In this document: one piece after another, positions 13,107 to 18,508 of the stretch
How the letters are laid out: each line of letters begins with the position of its first letter
Position numbering within the stretch: the first letter of the stretch is position 1
Origin: Magnetococcales bacterium
Lineage (GTDB): Bacteria; Pseudomonadota; Magnetococcia; Magnetococcales; JADFYX01
Length of the DNA: 18,508 nucleotides
NCBI GenBank assembly: GCA_015232795.1
Contig: JADFYX010000017.1
Span: 1-18,508, forward strand
Reading direction: 5' to 3'
Program-made: the position numbers and the translations under genes
Notes under the pieces: generated by a model
Databases searched by the model: none
What the model saw: only the letters and a program-made list of their open reading frames with translations
Told to the model about the DNA's origin: nothing

Positions 13107-15677
13107 ATGTTAAATATCCGTTCTATCTCTTTCTCAGGCCCTAACCGCCAGATCTTCTATCTGTTTGTGTTTCTTATTCCTCTTCTGTTCTTCGCTGCTT
13201 TTTTTTTAACCCCTTCAGCTACAGCTGGAAAAGGTGAAAAAGAAGCGGCTAACGTATTGTATATCAACTCCTACCACCGCGGATACTCATGGAGCGATGC
13301 CATTGAACGCAATTTGATGGAGGGGCTTGATGCATTTGATAAAAAGATAGAACTTTCCATCGAGTATCTCGACAGCCGCCGTTTCGACAATCCTGAGAGG
13401 CTGAGTCAGTTGGCCGACATGATGGTGGCGAAGTATGGCGACTACCACCTGAATATAGTTGTTACATCGGACAACGCTGCCTTCGATTTTGCAGTTGCCA
13501 ACCGGGAACGCCTGTTCCCTGACATTCCCATCGTTTTTTGTGGCTATAACAATCTCCGTCATAAAATTCTTGAGGGCATTCCGAAGATCACTGGTGTCAA
13601 TGAGGAAGTGGATCTTTCCGGCACTATAAATTTGGCTCTTTCCGTGCATCCCGACACTCGCACTTTGGCTTTCATCGTTTCAACATCAGATCACAGCAGC
13701 CACCGGATACTAGAGATTGCCAAGGAGAGTGTGTTCCCACACTATACGGATCATTACGATGTTGTGTTGCTCAAAGATCTTTCAATCTTAGAGATCCGAA
13801 ATCGCCTGAATCAGCTTCCCAAAGAGACTATAGTTTTCATTTCTGGGCAAACCAGTGACAGGAAGAAAGGACGCGCCCTCTCACCAGTTGAAAACAGCAC
13901 TCTGATTGCGACGAATTCCCCATTCCCCACCTATGGCTTTTGGGAGTTCAATCTTGGCACTGGGGTGCTAGGAGGGAGTATCGTTACTGGTGCTGACCAG
14001 GGGCGAGCCGCTGCACAGATGGTCACTCAAATTTTAAGCGGTACACCTGTCGATGCGATTCCGCCTTTCATGAAGTCGCCGACAAGTTTGACATTCGATT
14101 ATCAGGTCATGAAGCAGTTTGGTATAGGGGAGAATCGATTACCCCCCAAAGCGATATTCTTAAATCGCCCTGATAGCCTATGGGAGAATTACAAGTGGTA
14201 TATCATCGGGGGGATTGGGGCAATCTTGTTCGAGGCAATTTTGATCATTGCCCTCTACTATGCAGTACGCCAGCGGAAAAAGGCACTGGACCAGTCCCAG
14301 GAGTTCCTGGAATTGGCACAGCAAAGCCAAGGGGAATTGCAGATACTGACCAAAGAATTGGAACAGCGGGTTGAGGAGAGAACCGCGGAGTTGAGGAGCA
14401 AACAAGCCATTCTGTCCTTGATAGAAAGACTACGAGCTAGTTTCATCAGTAATCCCGACCCTTTCATCATGTACAGCGATTTACTGGAGCAGATCAAGGA
14501 GATTTCAGAGAGTCCATACGGGTTTATTGGGGAGACATTGACCACTACGGATGGCAAAACATACTTGAAAGCTTTTGCTCTAACCAATCTTTCATGGAAC
14601 GATGAAAGCGAGCGACTCTACAGGGAGTTTGAAAACCGAGGCTTCGAATTTCACACAATGGAAAGCCTTTTTGGCAAAGTCATTACCAGCGGAAAACCTG
14701 TTATCAGCAATGATCCTGAAAACGACACCAGGGCGACTGGGACCCCTTCCGGCCACCCAAAACTCATGGCTTTCCTCGGTGTTCCTATCTATTTTGGTGA
14801 TAAATTGGTGGGTGAGGTAGGGTTGGCCAATCGGCCAGGAGGTTACGAACAGAGATTACTGGAATACCTGAACCCGCTTTTCAATGCGTTGGGCCATATC
14901 ATCAACGCCCGACAGAGCCTCCAGGAGCGCGAAGAGGCCAGGAAGGTGTTGGAGGAAAAAGCACAAATGTTGGAGGAAAAAGCACAAATATTGGAGGAGA
15001 ACATCTGGCTGCGTGAGGAAGTTGAGCACATCACACGCCATGACCTGAAGACCCCATTAAATGCCATTATAGGACTCCCGGACGTGCTTTTGGAGGGTGA
15101 CAACCTCCACTCCGACCAACGGGAACTGATCCACCAGATCCAGAAGACCGGCTACCGTATGCTGGATCAGATCAACCGCTCTCTTGATATCTATCGAATG
15201 GAACAGGGTCGCTATGAACTGAGTCCTGAGCCTATAAAGTTGGAGCCGTTGCTATACCGTATTCAAACGGAGCTGGAGTCATTGGGCAAAAAACGTGGCA
15301 TTAGAATTATCATCCAATGCGAAAAAAATGTTGTTGTGATGGGGGAAGAACTTCTCCTATTTTCTCTGTTCGCCAATCTTATAAAAAATGCCCTGGAAGC
15401 CGCCCCTAAAGGTTCATCAGTTACCGTATCAAGTAGCAGAAAATCAGTGCAAATAGTAGACATACACAACATGGGGGCCGTGCCAGAAGCAATCCGTAAC
15501 AGATTTTTCGACAAATTCATCACTGCAGGAAAATCCGGTGGTACGGGATTGGGTACATACTCCGCCCGCCTAATCACCGAGACCTTGGGAGGCAATATTG
15601 CCATGCAGAGTTCAGATGAAAAGGGCACAACCGTGACTGTTAGTCTAGATTCGGCAGTTGTCGCTACATACAGCTAA
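13107..15677 (+). CDS. Membrane sensor histidine kinase with ABC-substrate-binding-like periplasmic domain and GAF domain
   Basis: This 856-residue protein has a signal/first membrane segment at about 16-40 and a periplasmic domain at about 45-355. The latter starts VLYINSYHRGYSWSDAIERN and is like the ABC transporter substrate-binding proteins fused to kinases. A second membrane segment (364-386), a coiled coil, a GAF domain (about 440-600), another coiled coil, HisKA with H645 in ITRHDLKTPLNAI, and HATPase (N761; GGTGLGTYSA at 811-820) follow. The G1 box reads HNMGAVP without the usual Asp, as in a known kinase subset. No receiver or cognate regulator lies nearby. Hand counts give 55% GC for 13381-13440 versus 37% for 12601-12660, suggesting transfer. 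No clear ribosome-binding site is seen. The last nine codons and the stop come from miniature element C. Confidence 0.88.
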   Translation: MLNIRSISFSGPNRQIFYLFVFLIPLLFFAAFFLTPSATAGKGEKEAANVLYINSYHRGYSWSDAIERNLMEGLDAFDKKIELSIEYLDSRRFDNPERLSQLADMMVAKYGDYHLNIVVTSDNAAFDFAVANRERLFPDIPIVFCGYNNLRHKILEGIPKITGVNEEVDLSGTINLALSVHPDTRTLAFIVSTSDHSSHRILEIAKESVFPHYTDHYDVVLLKDLSILEIRNRLNQLPKETIVFISGQTSDRKKGRALSPVENSTLIATNSPFPTYGFWEFNLGTGVLGGSIVTGADQGRAAAQMVTQILSGTPVDAIPPFMKSPTSLTFDYQVMKQFGIGENRLPPKAIFLNRPDSLWENYKWYIIGGIGAILFEAILIIALYYAVRQRKKALDQSQEFLELAQQSQGELQILTKELEQRVEERTAELRSKQAILSLIERLRASFISNPDPFIMYSDLLEQIKEISESPYGFIGETLTTTDGKTYLKAFALTNLSWNDESERLYREFENRGFEFHTMESLFGKVITSGKPVISNDPENDTRATGTPSGHPKLMAFLGVPIYFGDKLVGEVGLANRPGGYEQRLLEYLNPLFNALGHIINARQSLQEREEARKVLEEKAQMLEEKAQILEENIWLREEVEHITRHDLKTPLNAIIGLPDVLLEGDNLHSDQRELIHQIQKTGYRMLDQINRSLDIYRMEQGRYELSPEPIKLEPLLYRIQTELESLGKKRGIRIIIQCEKNVVVMGEELLLFSLFANLIKNALEAAPKGSSVTVSSSRKSVQIVDIHNMGAVPEAIRNRFFDKFITAGKSGGTGLGTYSARLITETLGGNIAMQSSDEKGTTVTVSLDSAVVATYS
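14949..15002 (+). repeat. 21-bp tandem repeat within the sensor kinase coiled coil
   Basis: TTGGAGGAAAAAGCACAAAT is present twice in tandem (14949-14969 and 14970-14990), followed by a partial third copy. It encodes the heptad LEEKAQM/LEEKAQI/LEEN (about residues 616-631), just before the phosphoacceptor helix. Because 21 bp is one heptad, gain or loss would shift the linker by whole heptads. Confidence 0.8.
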
Positions 15678-15691
15678 CTACCGAATCTAGT
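15644..15691. mobile_element. 48-bp degenerate palindromic miniature element (copy C)
   Basis: The left end TCTAGATTCGGCAGTTG (15644-15660) matches the family end at 16 of 17 positions. The right end (15675-15691) matches its complement except at three bases. No target duplication is visible (GTTAG left, TTGAA right), which suggests an older or rearranged copy. It overlaps the 3' end of the sensor kinase gene and provides residues LDSAVVATYS and the TAA stop. It may also act as a hairpin at the mRNA 3' end. Confidence 0.75.
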
Positions 15692-15810
15692 TTGAATGGC
15701 TGAGTAACAATGCCCCGTAAGTGAGAGCATAAACCGTATTGTAACCAACGCTTTAGAAAACTCTATAACGTGAGAGTAATAACTTGTCTAAATCAATCCT
15801 CTAAAGCAAC

Positions 15811-17700
15811 TCAATACTCCTGACCTTCCCACATATCTTTGGTAAATCTTACCGATTGATTACGTCCGCCCTCTTTGGCTTTGTACAGGGCTACATCAGC
15901 GTATTTAAGGGTTTTCCAGAAGCCATCTTCATCTTCAGGGTAGATACTTATACCGATGCTGATGGTCTTTTTAATTGGGGGATGTCCGGCAACTGGAAAC
16001 TCTGCGGCCTCAACTTGTTTTCTTAGTTTTTCTGCTAGCCCCATCACCTCATCAGACTCTACATCTACCAAGATAATGATAAACTCTTCACCACCAAAAC
16101 GGACTACCAAATCTGATTGGCGAACTGTCTCTTTCAAAACATCTGCTGTCTTTTTAAGTACCTCATCGCCAACATCATGACCGTAGGTATCGTTAACCTG
16201 TTTGAAAAAGTCCAGATCACACATAAGTAGACCGATCTGCTTTCCTCGGCGTTTACTGCCAGAACAGAGATTATTGGCACACTCTTGGAGAAAACGCCGA
16301 TTTTGCAGCCCGGTCATGGGATCAACCAGAGTAGAGGCACGAAGTGTTGCGGTTAATCTTTTAGACTCCACAACAGGCAGGGCTTCTTTTATAAACTGTG
16401 ACGCTTTATCAATTTTAATTGCAATCTTCTCTCTATCAAATTTTTTATTTTGTTCATTAAAAATAAACTGCACAACACCAATAATACCACCACCAATGGA
16501 CATGGGAATACAGACATGTTCAATTGCTTCATCGATATGCAAAAACTGTTTGCAAACTTTATGAAAAGATAACGAGGAAATTGGGTGGCCTGTGCGTTTG
16601 GCTTTACACATCCCACAATGATCCAATATGTCAGGACTACAGTGTAATTCTTCCTCATGAAAGTTCAATGGGTAGGCAACACTCATTACGTTGTGGGCCT
16701 CATCTACCTCATATATCACCGGACTTTTTAGGCCAAGACCTTCAGCAAAGACATCCCACAACCGCGAGTACACCTCATTACAGGTCTCATCCTCTTCTAT
16801 CACTTTTCTAAAACTGCTAAGATCACTAATAGAGTCCATCAAAGCATTAAATTCAAAAGATAAAGTGCCTATTTCATCTGTAGAGGTAATAGCAATACAT
16901 TGAGCTTGATCTGAACTTCCTCTCCCTTGAGCGACCTCTTTTAAGCCCGCAATCACTTTAACCAAACGCGTAGCAATACTACGACCGATTATAAAAGCCA
17001 CCAACATAGTTACAACTGCAAAAAATCCTGCCATGGCAATTGTAATGAGACGCAGACCAGAGACAACCCTCTCAACCTCATCCATATCGATCTCACTACC
17101 GATGATCCACCCCCAAGGCTTATACTGCTTAACGTATGAAATTTTACGGGATTGCTCGCCTTTTGTAGCAGCAATTTTTGGCCAGTAAAGTTCAATAAAA
17201 CCTTTTTCCTTCTCTTTTACTAATAGCAACAGCTCTCTAAAAGGAAACATACCATTTGCATCAGTAATACCTGAAAGATCTTTACCAAATAGATCTGTAT
17301 ATTTAGGGTGCAAAACCATTTTAGGGGTCTCGTCTATTATCCAGAAAAATTCACTATCTCGATAACGCAGCCTATTTATTGCCAAACGAGCCTGCTCTTT
17401 TGCCTGTTGGGAATTATAAAATCCTGTTAGCTCCAGATGGTTGAAATGTTCTAAAACACCATATGCCACATCCACTGTTTGTATAGTTGATTTTTCTTCA
17501 CCCTCCATAACCCTGCTTTCAATGAAGGGTAGAAACCATAGAAAAGTAACAATAAGGATAAGCGATACACCAAGAAAAGAGATGAAAGGTATTTTCACCT
17601 TGATAGGCCAGTTATGGATTAACAAGAAGCCCATTATTCCTCGGTTTTCTTGTTTCTGGCGGAAAGTAATCATTCCCTTTTTATTACAAGTATCAGTCAT
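15811..17700 (-). CDS. Diguanylate cyclase with Cache, HAMP, cysteine-rich GAF-like and GGDEF domains
   Basis: This 629-residue membrane protein makes the second messenger c-di-GMP. A membrane segment (about 37-60) leads to a periplasmic single Cache domain (about 65-210; FFWIIDETPKMVLHPKY and KPWGWIIGSEID are typical). A second membrane segment (about 217-239), HAMP (about 240-295), a GAF-like domain (about 305-440) and GGDEF (about 455-620) follow. The GGDEF domain is complete: D495 in LLMCDLDFFKQVND, the GGEEF active site (536-540) and the inhibitory RxxD site R527-D530, five residues upstream. The GAF-like part holds C354, C362, C365, C383 and C397, possibly redox- or metal-responsive. 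GGGGAG stands 8 nt before the ATG. The gene is single, in opposite direction to both neighbours. Confidence 0.93.
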   Translation of the reverse strand: MTDTCNKKGMITFRQKQENRGIMGFLLIHNWPIKVKIPFISFLGVSLILIVTFLWFLPFIESRVMEGEEKSTIQTVDVAYGVLEHFNHLELTGFYNSQQAKEQARLAINRLRYRDSEFFWIIDETPKMVLHPKYTDLFGKDLSGITDANGMFPFRELLLLVKEKEKGFIELYWPKIAATKGEQSRKISYVKQYKPWGWIIGSEIDMDEVERVVSGLRLITIAMAGFFAVVTMLVAFIIGRSIATRLVKVIAGLKEVAQGRGSSDQAQCIAITSTDEIGTLSFEFNALMDSISDLSSFRKVIEEDETCNEVYSRLWDVFAEGLGLKSPVIYEVDEAHNVMSVAYPLNFHEEELHCSPDILDHCGMCKAKRTGHPISSLSFHKVCKQFLHIDEAIEHVCIPMSIGGGIIGVVQFIFNEQNKKFDREKIAIKIDKASQFIKEALPVVESKRLTATLRASTLVDPMTGLQNRRFLQECANNLCSGSKRRGKQIGLLMCDLDFFKQVNDTYGHDVGDEVLKKTADVLKETVRQSDLVVRFGGEEFIIILVDVESDEVMGLAEKLRKQVEAAEFPVAGHPPIKKTISIGISIYPEDEDGFWKTLKYADVALYKAKEGGRNQSVRFTKDMWEGQEY

Positions 17701-17868
17701 CTTTGCTACTCCCCAATTTTTTATCTCTTCTTTAGCAACGCGACATTCTACCCTGAATATATTTTCTAAACAATCATTGTTTGTATATTTTATCGCGTTA
17801 TTAACTTACCTTTTGTTTGTTACCTACATATTTCTATGGAAGAATTTTTGTTTAAATCTGCAAAAAGC

Positions 17869-17898
17869 TTGGCGACTCTTATCATGCTGGCTTATACT
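17869..17898 (+). promoter_or_regulatory. Probable sigma-70 promoter for the 98-residue gene
   Basis: TTGGCG (17869-17874) and TATACT (17893-17898) are 18 nt apart, about 43 nt before the ATG at 17941. The rest of the 240-bp gap back to the divergent diguanylate cyclase gene shows no coding frame I trust. Confidence 0.5.
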
Positions 17899-17940
17899 GA
17901 GGTGGATAGCATTCATATTTAAAATAAAAAGAGACAATCA

Positions 17941-18237
17941 ATGGTGTATGGTAACGATGAATTCAATGAATGCCCTCAAGGCAAGGAGGCAGATGAATTT
18001 CATGAAAGAATATTGGATGGTCTAGTTGACTCCATATCTGAATTTGAAGAGAGATATCTTGAAATAAAAAAAATTGCCTCAAAAGATCAAAATGAAGATG
18101 ATAAGATGCTTTTGATTCTCTACAAAAAAGTACAAATAGGGATACAGAGCTTAAAGAGCAGTGAAATTTCATATGATAAAAAATATGCTTTAGCTCAAGA
18201 AATTCGAGGAAATATAAGCGATTTGGAGCTACTTTAG
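17941..18237 (+). CDS. Small hypothetical protein (98 aa), charged and probably helical
   Basis: This 98-residue charged protein has many Glu, Lys and Asp, such as ILDGLVDSISEFEERYLEIKKIA. It probably forms one or two long helices (about residues 20-50 and 55-95). No signal peptide or membrane segment is seen, and I do not recognise the family. A purine-rich AAGAGA box lies about 8 nt before the ATG, and a reasonable sigma-70 promoter lies upstream. It is divergent from the diguanylate cyclase gene, so the two may share a control region. Confidence 0.65.
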   Translation: MVYGNDEFNECPQGKEADEFHERILDGLVDSISEFEERYLEIKKIASKDQNEDDKMLLILYKKVQIGIQSLKSSEISYDKKYALAQEIRGNISDLELL

Positions 18238-18318
18238 AGCCAAAATATCGTAAAGATTTTTTTGTATAAACTTCACATTTCCACTGTTAACTTTTTCACC
18301 AAACGGATGCCATAGCCT

Positions 18319-18508
18319 TTGTCTAAAAATTTAATAGCCCAGCAATTAAAAAAACTAGCTTTTAATACCTCTATCTTGCAATTACTGCAAAATGCTAGAG
18401 AAGACGGCCCCATTACTAAAAAACCGTAGATGACATTGCCACTAAACATAACCTCCCTCCTGCCTGGATTAGAGCAACTGCCCAGTTTTATGACACATTA
18501 GACCCTGA
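18319..18508 (+). pseudogene. NuoE-like (24-kDa NADH dehydrogenase subunit type) N-terminal fragment, apparent frameshift, partial
   Basis: The frame entering at 18319 reads LIAQQLKKLAFNTSILQLLQ, NAREDGPITKK and then hits TAG at 18427. One base further the frame continues VDDIATKHNLPPAWIRATAQ and FYDTLDP to the window end. Together these resemble the helical N-terminal domain of NuoE/HoxE-type thioredoxin-like [2Fe-2S] subunits (LLxxAQ...GxI....V..IA..L.LP...V...A.FYD). The break lies at a run of six A (18418-18423); a seventh would restore the frame, so it may be a real frameshift or a sequencing error. No good start codon is visible; TTG at 18319 is only possible. The family call is from pattern memory, and the metal-binding part lies outside the window. 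Confidence 0.45.

Noticed and set aside
15750..15807. GCTTTAGA and TCTAAAGC inverted repeat in the gap after the sensor kinase gene
   Set aside because: Arms are only 8 bp with a 42-nt loop in AT-rich DNA; no duplication or second copy seen in the window.
17441..18025. A 194-codon plus-strand frame with hydrophobic stretches
   Set aside because: Its first part is antisense to the diguanylate cyclase gene and its end runs out of frame through the 98-residue gene; no ribosome-binding site or family pattern.
1..18508. CRISPR arrays, tRNA, rRNA, riboswitches
   Set aside because: No regularly spaced direct repeats, tRNA-like cloverleaf ends or conserved RNA motifs were noticed on reading; small RNAs could still be missed without covariance search.

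Overview
The window is about 18.5 kb of AT-rich bacterial DNA from a motile, two-component-rich Gram-negative. Evidence for this is a cheA-cheW-cheB chemotaxis cluster, Sec-exported periplasmic thioredoxins, a probable sigma-54 promoter, and several large sensor proteins and a diguanylate cyclase. I cannot name the species. The gene style fits Pseudomonadota or a related phylum.

Layout. 1-1988 (+): the 3' end of cheA, then cheW and cheB. 1989-3062: a region with a 163-bp palindromic mobile element inside a broken minus-strand gene, followed by a probable sigma-54 promoter for a 76-residue protein (3063-3293). 3345-3407: a palindromic repeat. 9582-3468 (-): a two-gene operon. It encodes a large hybrid histidine kinase (REC-REC-PAS-HisKA-HATPase-REC-REC-Hpt) and a response regulator whose output is a metallo-beta-lactamase-fold hydrolase followed by two cyclic-nucleotide-binding domains. 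10386-9718 (-): a small unknown protein and a SoxS-like periplasmic thioredoxin. 10496-10738 (+): a small acidic protein. 11578-10733 (-): a sirtuin-type protein. 11651-12827 (+): an exported unknown protein and a TlpA/ResA-type thioredoxin. 12866-13000: the C-terminal remnant of an IS1380-family transposase. 13107-15677 (+): a sensor kinase with an ABC-substrate-binding-like periplasmic domain, visibly more GC-rich than its neighbours. 17700-15811 (-): a Cache-HAMP-GAF-GGDEF diguanylate cyclase. 17941-18237 (+): a small unknown protein. The window ends in an apparently frameshifted NuoE-like fragment.

The clearest structural discovery is a family of miniature elements with IS1380/ISEcp1-like ends (CCTAGATTCGGCAGTTG and its reverse complement). 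There are three copies, at 248-299, 2165-2327 and 15644-15691. Two carry perfect 5-bp target duplications (TTAGA and TTAAA). The first split the cheA stop codon from the cheW ribosome-binding site. The second sits in frame inside a broken gene. The third supplies the last codons and the stop of the sensor kinase.

The clearest functional candidate for an undescribed system is the hybrid kinase plus REC-MBL-cNMP-cNMP pair. It looks like a phosphorelay that controls an enzyme also sensing cyclic nucleotides, but its substrate cannot be read from the sequence.
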